A stretch of DNA of 64,000 nt from Pseudomonadaceae bacterium (GTDB taxonomy: Bacteria > Pseudomonadota > Gammaproteobacteria > Pseudomonadales > Azotimanducaceae), in NCBI GenBank assembly GCA_024743435.1, contig JANSWO010000001.1, positions 186,001 to 250,000 on the forward strand. Direction: 5' to 3'. The position numbers were made by a program, and so were the translations under genes. Numbering within the stretch: the first letter of the stretch is position 1; each line of letters starts with the position of its first letter. The notes below the pieces were generated by a model. That model saw nothing but the letters and a program-made list of their open reading frames with translations. It searched no databases and had not been told where the DNA came from. This document shows, in pieces, positions 24,935 through 34,894 of this stretch.

Positions 24935-26713
24935 ATGGACATCACTCCACCGCTACGCGATATGAAGTTTGTGCTCTTCGATGTGCTGCGCGGCGAGCAG
25001 CACTACGACAGCCTCAATGCTGAACAGGAAGTAGGCCGTGAGCTGATCGATGCGATTCTGGACGAAGCTGCGCGCTTCGCCTCCGGTGAGCTGGCGCCAA
25101 TCAATGCGGTTGGTGACCGAGATGGCTGCAAGCTCATTGACGGCCAGGTCACAACGCCTGCTGGCTTCAAAGAAGCCTACAAGCTGTTTGCCGAGGGTGG
25201 CTGGGCGGGTCTGAGTGGTGAGACAACCTATGGCGGTCAGGGTTTGCCTGAGAGCCTGTCTGTCGTGGTGGAGGATCTCTTCAGCCAGGCGAATATCGCC
25301 TGGTCGATGTATCCCGGTTTGTCGCGCGGCGCGATCGAAGCACTTGAAGCGCACGGTAGCGAAGAGCAGAAGCAGACGTTTCTAACCAAGCTGTTGTCCG
25401 GAGAGTGGACGGGAACCATGTGCCTGACCGAGCCGCACTGCGGATCCGATGTCGGTCTGCTGAGGACGCGCGCCGAAGCGGCGGCTGATGGCACATATCG
25501 AGTCAGCGGTACGAAAATCTTCATCTCGGCCGGTGATCACGATATGGCGAACAATATCGTGCACCTGGTACTCGCGAGACTTCCGGATGCCCCCCAGGGC
25601 ACTCGGGGGGTTTCTCTGATAATCGTTCCCAAGTTCAATCTGGATGGCACGCGCAATGGTGTTTCCACGGGCGCGATCGAAGAAAAGATGGGTATCCACG
25701 GCAACGCCACGTGCGTGCTGAATTTCGACGATGCGACCGGCTACATGGTTGGTGAGCCGAACAGCGGTATGCGCTCAATGTTTACCATGATGAACGGCGC
25801 TCGCCTGGTGGTAGGCCTGCAGGGAGTAGCTCTCGCGGAGGCCGCGTACCAGAAGTCTTTGTCGTACGCGCGCGAGCGACTGCAGATGCGTTCGCTGTCG
25901 GGGCCAAAACAGCCTGACAAGCCGGCTGATCCCATCATCGTGCATCCCGATGTGCGGCGGATGCTGCTCACCCAGAAAGCGCTTGTCGAAGGTGGCCGGG
26001 CGCTGGTGTACCTGGGTGCGTTGACGGCTGACCGGGCGTTGCATGGCGCGGATGAAGAGGAGCGAGCGCTCGCCGATGAGCGGCTCGACTTTCTGACCCC
26101 GATCATCAAGGGGTTCTTGACCGAGGCCGGTTTCGAATCTGCCAACCTCGGCGTCCAGGTCTTCGGTGGCCACGGATTCATTTGGGAGACGGGCATCGAA
26201 CAGCACGTGCGGGATGCCCGAATCACGACAATCTACGAAGGCACCACCGGCATTCAGGGGCTCGACCTTCTCGGCCGCAAGGTGCTGATGACTCAGGGCA
26301 AGGCTCTGCTGGCGTTCGCGCAGGAGATCAATGAACTGGCCAATGAGCTGCCGGCGGAGCTTACGGATCTTGCCCAACCGTTGTTGGATCTGACCGCTCA
26401 GTGGGGCGAGATGACCATGTCATTGGGTGGCAAAGCCATGCAGAACCCTGACGAAGTGGGCGCCGCCTCGGTGGACTATCTGATGTACTGCGGCTACGCT
26501 TGCCTCGCCTTCATATGGGCGAAAATGGCGGCCGAAGCTCATGCGCAATCCGCGGGGCAAACGGAGCCCGACCACTATCTGGCAGGCAAGATCGCGACTG
26601 CCCGCTTTTACTTCAGCAGGTTGCTGCCTCGCACTGCCGCACATTTTGCGGCGATCAATGCGGGTGCCGAGCCTCTGATGACAATCGAAGATGCGTGGTT
26701 CGATCACATCTAG
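24935..26713 (+). CDS. acyl-CoA dehydrogenase, long (FadE/AcdA) type, copy 1
   Basis: The protein is 592 residues, the size of the proteobacterial FadE group with an extra C-terminal helical domain. It oxidises acyl-CoA to trans-2-enoyl-CoA with FAD, the first step of beta-oxidation. FAD/substrate motifs include MCLTEPHCGSDVGLLRT and GTKIFISAGDHD. The catalytic Glu is in IYEGTTGIQGLDLLGRKVL. The next gene encodes a close paralogue. An AAAGGAA site precedes ATG 24935. Confidence 0.9.
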   Translation: MDITPPLRDMKFVLFDVLRGEQHYDSLNAEQEVGRELIDAILDEAARFASGELAPINAVGDRDGCKLIDGQVTTPAGFKEAYKLFAEGGWAGLSGETTYGGQGLPESLSVVVEDLFSQANIAWSMYPGLSRGAIEALEAHGSEEQKQTFLTKLLSGEWTGTMCLTEPHCGSDVGLLRTRAEAAADGTYRVSGTKIFISAGDHDMANNIVHLVLARLPDAPQGTRGVSLIIVPKFNLDGTRNGVSTGAIEEKMGIHGNATCVLNFDDATGYMVGEPNSGMRSMFTMMNGARLVVGLQGVALAEAAYQKSLSYARERLQMRSLSGPKQPDKPADPIIVHPDVRRMLLTQKALVEGGRALVYLGALTADRALHGADEEERALADERLDFLTPIIKGFLTEAGFESANLGVQVFGGHGFIWETGIEQHVRDARITTIYEGTTGIQGLDLLGRKVLMTQGKALLAFAQEINELANELPAELTDLAQPLLDLTAQWGEMTMSLGGKAMQNPDEVGAASVDYLMYCGYACLAFIWAKMAAEAHAQSAGQTEPDHYLAGKIATARFYFSRLLPRTAAHFAAINAGAEPLMTIEDAWFDHI

Positions 26714-26854
26714 ATCACTGCTGCGGTGGCCATATACTGGTTCTTGGGGTGTTTCCTCGCTTCTCATTGAACGGGGTAGAACGGGCGATTGATTGCCTGT
26801 CCCAGGGCTTAGGCCGCAAAGCAATAACAAAGAAACGACGAGCAGGAAATTTCG

Positions 26855-28573
26855 ATGCCGAGCTACACCCCACCTCAACAGGATCTGGAGTTTCTGCTGT
26901 TCGATCTGTTCGAAGTGGACAAGCAGTGGCAGAAGCTACCCGCTCTTGCCGATTTCACGCCGGATCTTGTCAGCGCCGTGATTGCCGAAGGCGGCAAGCT
27001 GGCGCGTGACGTGATGGCGCCGATCAATCGCACTGGCGATGAAGAGGGCGTTACCTGGAGCGAAGCAGGCGTCACGACACCCAAAGGCTTCAAAGATGCC
27101 TTCACCGCCTTTGGTGAGGGCGGCTGGATTGGCCTGGCCGGAAATCCTGAATTCGGGGGCCAGGGCATGCCCAAGATGATGTCCTGCGCCATGGAAGAGA
27201 TGTTCTGGGCTGCGAACCCGTCACTGTATCTGTACGCAACGCTCACCACCGGCGCGTCTATCTGCATTGACAGCCATGGCACCCAGGAGCAAAAAGCGAC
27301 GTATCTGCCCAAGCTGTATAGCGGCGAGTGGACGGGCGTGATGGCGCTCACTGAAGGCCACGCTGGCACGGATCTGGGCATCATGCGCACAAAAGCCGAG
27401 CCCCAGGCGAACGGCAGCTATCGCATCACAGGCACCAAAATTTTCATCACCGGCGGTGATAACGATCTCGCTGAGAACATAGTGCATCTGGTGCTGGCAA
27501 AACTGCCTGATGCGCCGGCGGGTTCGCGCGGTATCTCGCTGTTCATCGTGCCGAAGTTCAAGCTGGACGCCGATGGCAATCCGGGCGAAGCGAACGGTGT
27601 CACCTGTGGCTCGGTTGAACACAAAATGGGTATTCATGGCAGCGCTACCTGCGTCATGAACTACGATGGCGCTGAAGGCTATCTGGTCGGCGAGGAAAAT
27701 CGTGGCCTTGCAGGCATGTTCACCATGATGAACTTTGAGCGCCTGTCCGTTGGTATTCAGGGGCTGGGCGCTAACGTCTTTTCGTATCAGAACTCGGTTG
27801 CGTATGCGCAGGATCGTCTGCAGGGCCGATCGCCCAGCGGGCCAAAGAACGAATCCGGCCCGGCGGATGCCATTGTTGAGCACCCGGATGTACGGCGCAT
27901 GCTGCTGACCCAGCGTGTATTTGCCGAAGGCGGCCGCGCGTTCGCGTTGTTTGTCGGCATGCAACTCGACAAGGCCAAGCATGGTGGTGATGCCGGCGCC
28001 GACAGGTTGTCTCAGTTGCTCACCCCGATCGCGAAAGCGTTTCTCACTGACCGCGGTTTCGAGTGCTCAGTTCTGGGCCAGCAAGTCTTTGGTGGCCATG
28101 GCTTCGTGCGCGAGTGGGGGATGGAGCAGATGGTGCGAGACACTCGCATTGCGCAACTCTACGAAGGCACGAACGGTGTGCAGGCGATGGACTTCATCGG
28201 CCGTAAAGTTCTCCAGGATGGGGGCTCTACGCTGACGGGGCTTATCGAGCAGATGTCGGCTAGCGACGTTGCGGACCAGCATAGCGATGCCCTGGCCGGA
28301 GCCCTGAGCCTGTTGTCTCGGGTAACCGATGATCTGGTCAAGCGCGCGGGCGTTGATGCCGATCTTCCCGGCGCGGTGGCGGTGGATTACCTGGATCTGG
28401 CTGGCTATGTGATCTACGGCTGGTTATGGGCGCGTATGGCGAAGGTTGGGGACGACGACAAGGCCAGACTCGCCGAGTTCTACTTTGCCCGTATCCTGCC
28501 GCGCATTCACGGGCTCGAGCAGAGCATTGCTGCCGACGCGAGCGCGGTTATGAACGTGAGCTTCAGCGCCTAG
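26855..28573 (+). CDS. acyl-CoA dehydrogenase, long (FadE/AcdA) type, copy 2
   Basis: The protein is 572 residues and clearly paralogous to the upstream gene over its length, with matching blocks MALTEGHAGTDLGIMRT, GTKIFITGGDNDLAENIVHL and the catalytic Glu in LYEGTNGVQAMDFIGRKVL. The 141-bp gap and its own AGGAAA site suggest either a shared transcript or a second promoter. Tandem dehydrogenases of this type occur in Pseudomonas and relatives and usually differ in chain length preference. Which chain length each takes cannot be told. Confidence 0.9.
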   Translation: MPSYTPPQQDLEFLLFDLFEVDKQWQKLPALADFTPDLVSAVIAEGGKLARDVMAPINRTGDEEGVTWSEAGVTTPKGFKDAFTAFGEGGWIGLAGNPEFGGQGMPKMMSCAMEEMFWAANPSLYLYATLTTGASICIDSHGTQEQKATYLPKLYSGEWTGVMALTEGHAGTDLGIMRTKAEPQANGSYRITGTKIFITGGDNDLAENIVHLVLAKLPDAPAGSRGISLFIVPKFKLDADGNPGEANGVTCGSVEHKMGIHGSATCVMNYDGAEGYLVGEENRGLAGMFTMMNFERLSVGIQGLGANVFSYQNSVAYAQDRLQGRSPSGPKNESGPADAIVEHPDVRRMLLTQRVFAEGGRAFALFVGMQLDKAKHGGDAGADRLSQLLTPIAKAFLTDRGFECSVLGQQVFGGHGFVREWGMEQMVRDTRIAQLYEGTNGVQAMDFIGRKVLQDGGSTLTGLIEQMSASDVADQHSDALAGALSLLSRVTDDLVKRAGVDADLPGAVAVDYLDLAGYVIYGWLWARMAKVGDDDKARLAEFYFARILPRIHGLEQSIAADASAVMNVSFSA

Positions 28574-28605
28574 GGTGACGCCCAAGTGAGGCGCGGTTCA
28601 TCGCG

Positions 28606-29292
28606 TTACTCTGTTGCCTCGGGCAGCGGGCACGGATGTTCCTCTCTAGCCAGGTCGCATACTCCGATAGCTCGCATATAGAGCGACCAACTCGCGACCT
28701 CCTCGGCGGAGATCGGATCATCGTCCGGCCCGAACGCAAACATTCGGCGCGCGCGCAGAATCACATAGGTTTTCTCGTTACCAGCAATGGCTTTGATCAT
28801 GGTGACCTGGCCGCGATCATTCAGCCGGTTGCGGCCGCAGGAAAACAGCCGAACCGATGTTGCGTAGCCATTCTCCAATCCAGAGAACGTGTTGAACGCG
28901 GAGAAGTGCTCGCAGGTTTGCGCCTGATCCTGTGCCAGGGTCGTCAGCAGGTCTATCGGGTCCAGCGGCTCGCCGCCGATGCGTTCGAACGATACCTTTT
29001 GATCCCAGTCCGCCGGGTCGTCGTCCGCGGGCACGTAGCTCACGATATCGAGTCCTGGGCTTTCGGTGGCATCGCTGCCGAGCCAGCCCTGCGGCTGTTC
29101 GGCGAGCAGGATTTCTGTGCCGGCCGTATCGCGTTGCGCGCCGATACCCGCTTCGGTGTCAGCTGCAGTTGCCGCCGTTTCAGAATCTGGTTGCGCCTGG
29201 GTAGGCGCTTCCCTCGGTGTTGTCCCAGCGCAGGCAGGCAGGATGGTCAACAACAGTGCAATGATGGCGAGTCGAGTTGTGGCGATTGTCAT
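28606..29292 (-). CDS. hypothetical lipoprotein
   Basis: The protein is 228 residues with a lipoprotein signal: hydrophobic run ending in LPAC at residue 21. A Thr/Ala-rich spacer follows, then a compact domain with two Cys (QTCEHFSAF and SCGRN) and two more near the end (GVCDLAREEHPC). I know no family. It is the last gene of a leftward run starting at 33330, 51 bp after the kinase-like gene. Confidence 0.65.
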   Translation of the reverse strand: MTIATTRLAIIALLLTILPACAGTTPREAPTQAQPDSETAATAADTEAGIGAQRDTAGTEILLAEQPQGWLGSDATESPGLDIVSYVPADDDPADWDQKVSFERIGGEPLDPIDLLTTLAQDQAQTCEHFSAFNTFSGLENGYATSVRLFSCGRNRLNDRGQVTMIKAIAGNEKTYVILRARRMFAFGPDDDPISAEEVASWSLYMRAIGVCDLAREEHPCPLPEATE

Positions 29293-29343
29293 GTACGGCT
29301 CCCGCGTTGGCGTTGGCCACCATGGTAGCTCACGCGCGTTGTG

Positions 29344-30339
29344 CTAGAGCGTGGACTCGGTCACCAGTTCGCGGGCTTGGGCGATCAAATTCAGTTTGGA
29401 CCCTAGCGACTGGGCCAAAGGCAATTGCGCAACGCCCAGCAACCGGCGCAGAACCTCCACACCTGCAAATTGCCTGCTGAGCTGCTCGGAGAAGTTTGCG
29501 GGAGGGTTGTAAGCCCTAAGCAAGTGCGTTGCATCCCCGGCAGGTAAGCCGCACATGAGTAGGTGGGCCAGGCACACACCCACGTCAAACTCAGCCGGCC
29601 CCGTAAAGGTGAATTCGGGATCGATCACCCAGCTTTGTTCGCCACTATCCTCAAGCAGCCAGCTCCCCGGGTAGAAATCCCCGTGTAGCAGCGCGTAGCT
29701 TCCGGCTTGCTGGTTGCCCAGATAGCACTGACCCAGGTCGACGACACTGCGCCGTAGATTGTGATCCTGGGCTAACTCGCGTTGCGCCTCGGCAAGCTCG
29801 CCCAGCTCGAGGGGACTGTCGGCTGCAAACGGCAGCTCGAAGATGTGTTCGTGATTGAGCGTGCGCATGGCACGGTTGTGTAGCTCGGGCACACTGGGCA
29901 GTTGGTGCAGCTGAGCCAGCCACGTGAGCAAACCGGGTAGCGCTCGTGCGATGGCACGCTGATTACGGCCGTCGTACCAGCAGCTGGCATCCTGCGCAGC
30001 GCCCAGGTCCGTAAGCGCGATCAGGTGGTTGGCTGGATCCGCGCCCAGAATTGTCGGCATTCGGGTGGCAACGACCGGCGAGGATGCCAGGCGCTCGTAG
30101 AAGGCGCGCTCGCTGTCGATTCGCTCGATAGGAGCCGAGATCTCCGGGTAGCGCTCCACAGCATGGCTCGCCTGTTTGAGTACGACGCTGCTGTCATCGG
30201 CGAAGCTCAAGCGTCGAACCCGATTCATATTGCCTGCACCAGCGCTGGCAACGGCGACAACCGGGGAGCTGCCAGACCACCAGGGTTGCGTCCCCAGGTA
30301 GCTGGACAACTCTGCCGGCGTCGCAGTGGCGAGATTCAC
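29344..30339 (-). CDS. kinase of the aminoglycoside/methylthioribose kinase fold
   Basis: The protein is 331 residues. The catalytic loop reads H-G-D-F-Y-P-G-S and the metal loop VIDPEFTFTGPAEFDVG. Both follow methylthioribose kinase (HGDLHTGS and DPEFAF-GP) more closely than aminoglycoside kinases, which have N at the last loop position. A methylthioribose role is possible, but no other salvage gene is present, so the substrate stays open. It starts 14 bp after the cyclase-family gene. Confidence 0.7.
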   Translation of the reverse strand: MNLATATPAELSSYLGTQPWWSGSSPVVAVASAGAGNMNRVRRLSFADDSSVVLKQASHAVERYPEISAPIERIDSERAFYERLASSPVVATRMPTILGADPANHLIALTDLGAAQDASCWYDGRNQRAIARALPGLLTWLAQLHQLPSVPELHNRAMRTLNHEHIFELPFAADSPLELGELAEAQRELAQDHNLRRSVVDLGQCYLGNQQAGSYALLHGDFYPGSWLLEDSGEQSWVIDPEFTFTGPAEFDVGVCLAHLLMCGLPAGDATHLLRAYNPPANFSEQLSRQFAGVEVLRRLLGVAQLPLAQSLGSKLNLIAQARELVTESTL

Positions 30340-30353
30340 TGGATGTGACGGCG

Positions 30354-31304
30354 TCAGTGAATCGCGACCGGGTTGATGACCGCCTGCACGGAACCCTCGA
30401 AGCGAGGTTGGCCGAGAACAAACAGAAACTCTGTCACGCCGTCAGCGGCGAGTTGGCGAGTGTCCATGTTTTCGAGGATATAGACGCCGTTTTTCGCCAG
30501 CAGCGTCGGGTGGACTGGAAAGGCCTGCTTCGGGTCTTCGCCCGGCAGAACTTCCAGAGCCCAGGTATCAGCGCCAACGGCGACAACATCGAGGCTCGCA
30601 AGGTATTCAGCGCCATCGACCCCAATGCCTGGCTGAGCTCGACCAAACCGCTCGTTATCAACGCCGATGAGGTTTATCCAGCCCGTGTGAAACAACACCA
30701 CATCGCCGCTACTGATCGTGACGCCCTGAGCCTTGGCGGCGGCTTTGATGTCGTCGCTATTGAATGCCTGACCTTCCAGCATCATCGCGGTGTCGAAGTG
30801 TTTGGCCATATCGATCAATACGCCGCGGGTGACGATCGGCGGCAGGTTCTCAACGCCCAGTTTGGTGAGTCCGGTTGTGCGCACGAAGTCGGATGCGTGA
30901 TTGCCGTTGTAGTAGGTGTGCTCGATGCCCATGTGACCAAGCCCGTCGATCTGCGAGCCGATACCCATCCAGAGATTCATTAGATCGTCGTTGCCGGTTG
31001 CTTTGTTAGTACCCAGCGTTGCGCCCGTGCCGTCGGAGAGTTGCAGGACCGTCATCGAGTAGCTGCGTGGCGGGTAAGCGGGGGTGTCCCGACCCGTGAC
31101 GATACCGAGCGGGTAGGTTTTGCCCGTTTTCACAAGCTTTGCGGCTTCCACAACTTTGGCTGGCGACAGCAGGTTGATAGCACCGAGAGTATCGTCAGAC
31201 CCGTATTTGGACGGATACCATGTCTCGTCAGCGTTGAGGCTGATTGTGAATGCGCTGCCTAACAGTAACGCAGCTGCTGTGATTGTTCGCATATTCGTTG
31301 TCAT
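30354..31304 (-). CDS. cyclase family protein (kynurenine formamidase-like), secreted
   Basis: The protein is 316 residues with a signal peptide ending near residue 25 (ISLNADE). The cyclase-family metal region is G-S-Q-I-D-G-L-G-H-M-G, with RGVLIDMAKHF further on. Relatives hydrolyse N-formylkynurenine, isatin or other amides, or act in polyketide cyclisation. The exported location is common in a subgroup of unknown substrate. It is 47 bp after mpl. Confidence 0.75.
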   Translation of the reverse strand: MTTNMRTITAAALLLGSAFTISLNADETWYPSKYGSDDTLGAINLLSPAKVVEAAKLVKTGKTYPLGIVTGRDTPAYPPRSYSMTVLQLSDGTGATLGTNKATGNDDLMNLWMGIGSQIDGLGHMGIEHTYYNGNHASDFVRTTGLTKLGVENLPPIVTRGVLIDMAKHFDTAMMLEGQAFNSDDIKAAAKAQGVTISSGDVVLFHTGWINLIGVDNERFGRAQPGIGVDGAEYLASLDVVAVGADTWALEVLPGEDPKQAFPVHPTLLAKNGVYILENMDTRQLAADGVTEFLFVLGQPRFEGSVQAVINPVAIH

Positions 31305-31351
31305 GTTGCTCCTCCCCAGAAGCTGGTTTGCGTATGTTTGCGAAGTGACGT

Positions 31352-32782
31352 TTATCGGCCCGCTGCCGCATCAATCGCGGCCGGCAGCCGTTGGTAGATG
31401 TTGTCGAACCCACCATTGCTCATGATCAGCACGTGTAGTGTTTTGCCAGCGGCGGCGTTGGCGCTGTCGGCGTAGCGCTTGCCAATTTCGGTGATCATGT
31501 TATCGATGTCGTCGAATGCCTGAGCCGGCACTACGCTGTGTTTGACCACTTCGCCCAGATCCCATTTGATCTGGGGGCTGCGAAAGAAAAAGACTTCATC
31601 GGCTGCGGCGGTACACGTCGCCAGATCATCGCGCAGGGTTCCGAGTGACATGGTGTGTGTGCGCGGCTCGACGACGGCGAGGATTGGCGCACTTCCAGCC
31701 TGTCGACGTAACCCCTGCAGCGTGCTGCGAATCGCGGTTGGATGGTGCGCAAAGTCATCGTAGATTTTCAGATGCTCGCGCTGCGCTATCAGTTCCATGC
31801 GGCGTTTCACGCCACGAAACTCATTGAGCGCAGCCACAGCCACGGTCGCTGGCACACCGGCGTGACGGGCGGCGACCACGGCGGCTAGCGCATTGTTTAC
31901 GTTGTGCTCGCCAATCAAAGGCCAATCGATGGTGCCGACAACCTCAGTGTTTACCGCAACGTCGAAGTGACTGCCATCCGGCGCGGCTGCGACAGCCTGC
32001 CAATGCTCGCCATTGTCCTGTTCGACGCTCGTTTTGACCTTGGTGCCGCCGAATCGGGTGAGTTCGCTCCAACAGCCAGCCGCAATGACGTCATTGACCG
32101 CGTCGCTGTCAGCGGGAGCGATGATCAAACCGGATTTCGGCACCGTGCGCAGGAGCAGATGAAACTGATTCTGGATGGCCGCGAGATCGTCGAAAATATC
32201 CGCATGATCAAACTCAAGGTTGTTGATGATCAGGGTGCGCGGCCGGTAGTGCAGAAATTTCGACCGCCGATCGAAATAGGATGTGTCGTACTCGTCCGCC
32301 TCGACGACGAAGAAGGGCGCGTTACCCAGGCGGGCGGATCGTTCGAAGTTGCTCGGCACGCCACCGATCAGATAGCCGGGATTCATCCCCGCATACTCGA
32401 GTATCCAGGCAACCATGCTGGCGGTGGTGGTCTTGCCATGAGTGCCGGATACGGCGATCACCCAGCGGCCCTGCAGTAGCTCGCGGCCCAGGAACTCGGC
32501 GCCGGAGGTATAGGTCAATCCCCGCTCTAATACCGTCTCGACGCCGTCGTGACCGCGTGGCAAGCCGGCGTTGCCGATGACAACCAGGTCAGGCTCATCA
32601 TCCAGCTGTTCTGGCTCGAAGCCTTCGTAAACTGTGATGCCGGCTTCGTGAAGCTGATCGCTCATGGGTGGATACAGCGCTTTGTCGCTGCCGCTCACGA
32701 TGTAGCCCGCCTCATCTGCGAGAAGCGCGAGAGAACCCATCAACGTGCCACCGATGCCCAGGAAGTAGAGCCGCTTGCTCAC
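31352..32782 (-). CDS. mpl: UDP-MurNAc:L-Ala-gamma-D-Glu-meso-DAP ligase
   Basis: Mpl joins recycled murein tripeptide to UDP-MurNAc in peptidoglycan recycling. The protein is 476 residues from a GTG at 32782, where GTGA overlaps the upstream stop by 4 bp; the frame is open to 32908, but that part lacks family residues. Visible motifs: YFLGIGGTLMGSLALLA, ATP loop GTHGKTTTASM, and the metal/ligand block DDFAHHPTAI, all typical. Cytosolic. It is coupled to the membrane protein gene before it. Confidence 0.95.
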   Translation of the reverse strand: MSKRLYFLGIGGTLMGSLALLADEAGYIVSGSDKALYPPMSDQLHEAGITVYEGFEPEQLDDEPDLVVIGNAGLPRGHDGVETVLERGLTYTSGAEFLGRELLQGRWVIAVSGTHGKTTTASMVAWILEYAGMNPGYLIGGVPSNFERSARLGNAPFFVVEADEYDTSYFDRRSKFLHYRPRTLIINNLEFDHADIFDDLAAIQNQFHLLLRTVPKSGLIIAPADSDAVNDVIAAGCWSELTRFGGTKVKTSVEQDNGEHWQAVAAAPDGSHFDVAVNTEVVGTIDWPLIGEHNVNNALAAVVAARHAGVPATVAVAALNEFRGVKRRMELIAQREHLKIYDDFAHHPTAIRSTLQGLRRQAGSAPILAVVEPRTHTMSLGTLRDDLATCTAAADEVFFFRSPQIKWDLGEVVKHSVVPAQAFDDIDNMITEIGKRYADSANAAAGKTLHVLIMSNGGFDNIYQRLPAAIDAAAGR

Positions 32783-33330
32783 AGGGCTACCGCCTGGGTG
32801 GACATGGCAAGGGCGAATATGTAGATACCGATTACTAGGAGCACCGCAACAAAAAAAGAAGATTCCAGCGCGTGATGGAGAACCCAACCTCCGACTGCAA
32901 CGAACCAAATCAGATGGGCTAGTGCTATGAGCTGGTTGGTTAGCGAGGCGGATTGGTCATCAAAGCCGCCAGCCAACCCGATAGCAATACCGAGCAGAGC
33001 TGTGAGCACGAGATCACAGGCGAACAACGCCGCCAAGGTCGGATTGAAGCGGTTGGGAACATTGCGAACCCACAGCGCGAAGTAGACCAGCGCAGCCTGA
33101 GTCGCGAGTGAAACCGCGATACTAGCGATCAACGCAAGTGTTGGTATTTCGGAGTTGGAGTCGAAGCGCGTGCTCACGAGCAGCGACACGAGTAAATTTG
33201 CGCCGGCAATCAGCGCCACGAACAGCGGCGCACTCGGTAATCCCTGAGGGCCGCGCCTGAGCAGCAGAATTTGCCAGACCGTTGAAACCAGAATGCGCAA
33301 GATGTTGTTGCCGAACGTCGTTACCAGCAT
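32779..33330 (-). CDS. membrane protein, unknown, upstream of mpl
   Basis: The protein is 183 residues from ATG 33330; upstream residues to 33432 are Cys- and His-rich and look non-coding. Four to five hydrophobic segments cover most of the length. I recognise no family. The overlap with mpl suggests linked synthesis, so an envelope role is likely but not proven. Confidence 0.6.
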   Translation of the reverse strand: MLVTTFGNNILRILVSTVWQILLLRRGPQGLPSAPLFVALIAGANLLVSLLVSTRFDSNSEIPTLALIASIAVSLATQAALVYFALWVRNVPNRFNPTLAALFACDLVLTALLGIAIGLAGGFDDQSASLTNQLIALAHLIWFVAVGGWVLHHALESSFFVAVLLVIGIYIFALAMSTQAVAL

Positions 33331-33595
33331 TGGATTGTCGCACAGATGGCCCCGCGGACCATGGGCGCACGAAGTGCAGAACGCTCGTTTGCCAAAGCCG
33401 TGACCAAGCGCGCACTTTGGCCGAGCACCCATCCTCGCCTGACCCCTGCCCGCCGTGACAGCGCGGCACGGCGGGGGTAGGCTTCGCGCCGATAGCTAAA
33501 GCTCCGCATAGTGTCGGGCGATGCAAGCGAGTGCGGTCGTTCGATGCAAAGGCGAAGACTCGCCCAATCAATTATCAGCTCAGGGAACCCTGATC

Positions 33596-34894
33596 GTGGC
33601 CAAAGCCTCCAAGACAAAGCAAACCTCATCCAGGCCGAAGCGCCAGAACCTGGTCTACGCGCAATCCGGAGGCGTTACCAGCGTCATCAATGCCTCCGCC
33701 TGCGGTGTGGTTGAAACCGCCCGCCAGCATAAGGATCGCATTGGCAAAGTGCTCGCTGGTCGCAACGGCATTCTGGGTGTCTTGAAAGAGGAGTTGATCG
33801 ATACCTCAAAGGAGTCAGCGCGGGATATCGCCAAGCTCCGGCAGACGCCAAGCGGGGCGTTTGGCTCCTGTCGCTACAAGCTCAAGTCAGTAGAAGAGAA
33901 TCGACGTGAATACGAGCGCCTCATCGAGGTGTTTGCGGCGCACAACGTCGGCTACTTCCTCTACAACGGTGGCGGTGATTCCCAGGATACGGCTCATAAG
34001 GTATCGCAACTCGGCAAGTCACTCGGCTATCCCATTACCTGTATCGGTATCCCAAAGACAGTCGACAACGATCTGCCCGTCACCGACACCTGTCCCGGGT
34101 TTGGCTCAGTTGCGAAGTATGTTGCGGTTGCGACTCGCGAGGCGGCGCTCGATGTCGCGTCCATGTGCGAAACCTCCACCAAGGTATTTGTGCTGGAAGT
34201 GATGGGCAGACACGCCGGCTGGATCGCCGCAGCCGGTGGCCTGGCCGGTGAGAAAGCGGGTGATCCGCCGCACATCATCCTGTTGCCGGAGGTGCCTTTC
34301 GACAAGAAGCGCTTCCTGGCCAAGGTTAAAGAAACCGTCGACAACGTCGGCTATTGCGTGGTGGTGGTCAGCGAAGGCGCTGCTTATCCCGACGGCACAT
34401 TTGTCGCAGAAGCTGGCGGCAAAGATGCATTCGGCCATGCCCAACTGGGCGGCGTTGCTCCAACCATTGCCAACATGGTCAAGGATGCCCTTGGCTACAA
34501 GTACCACTGGGCCGTGGCCGATTACCTGCAGCGCGCTGCGCGACACATCGCATCGAATACCGATGTCGAACAGGCCTACGCGGTTGGCCGGGCGGCCGTG
34601 CAGTTTGCGCTCGCGGGCAAGAATGCGGTCATGCCAACAATCGTTCGCAAGTCTGACAAACCGTATCGCTGGACCATCGGCGAAGTGCCGCTGTCTCGCG
34701 TAGCTAACGTCGAGCGAAAAATGCCGAAGAGCTACATCCGCAAGGACGGGTTCGGCATCACCGCTCAGGCGCGACGCTATCTGGAGCCGCTCATTGGTGG
34801 CGAGGCGTATCCCACCTATCGTGGCGGACTACCGGACTATGTTGCGCTCAAGAATGTATTGCTGCCCAAGAAACTGGATGCGTTTGAGCCGTGA
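33596..34894 (+). CDS. pfp: pyrophosphate-dependent 6-phosphofructokinase
   Basis: The enzyme phosphorylates fructose 6-phosphate with PPi in a reversible glycolytic step. The protein is 432 residues from a GTG at 33596; the frame is open to 33521 without family residues. PPi use is read from two places. The phosphate loop is GGGDSQDT, with Asp where ATP enzymes have Gly. The catalytic block is PKTVDNDL, with Lys where ATP enzymes have Gly. MGRHAGWIAA and the substrate residues after it are intact. Its stop overlaps the next start (GTGA). A membrane pyrophosphatase lies 2 kb downstream. Confidence 0.93.
   Translation: MAKASKTKQTSSRPKRQNLVYAQSGGVTSVINASACGVVETARQHKDRIGKVLAGRNGILGVLKEELIDTSKESARDIAKLRQTPSGAFGSCRYKLKSVEENRREYERLIEVFAAHNVGYFLYNGGGDSQDTAHKVSQLGKSLGYPITCIGIPKTVDNDLPVTDTCPGFGSVAKYVAVATREAALDVASMCETSTKVFVLEVMGRHAGWIAAAGGLAGEKAGDPPHIILLPEVPFDKKRFLAKVKETVDNVGYCVVVVSEGAAYPDGTFVAEAGGKDAFGHAQLGGVAPTIANMVKDALGYKYHWAVADYLQRAARHIASNTDVEQAYAVGRAAVQFALAGKNAVMPTIVRKSDKPYRWTIGEVPLSRVANVERKMPKSYIRKDGFGITAQARRYLEPLIGGEAYPTYRGGLPDYVALKNVLLPKKLDAFEP

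Noticed and set aside
26875-27982. Long minus-strand frames opposite the second acyl-CoA dehydrogenase
   Set aside because: They are composition shadows of a well-supported gene.
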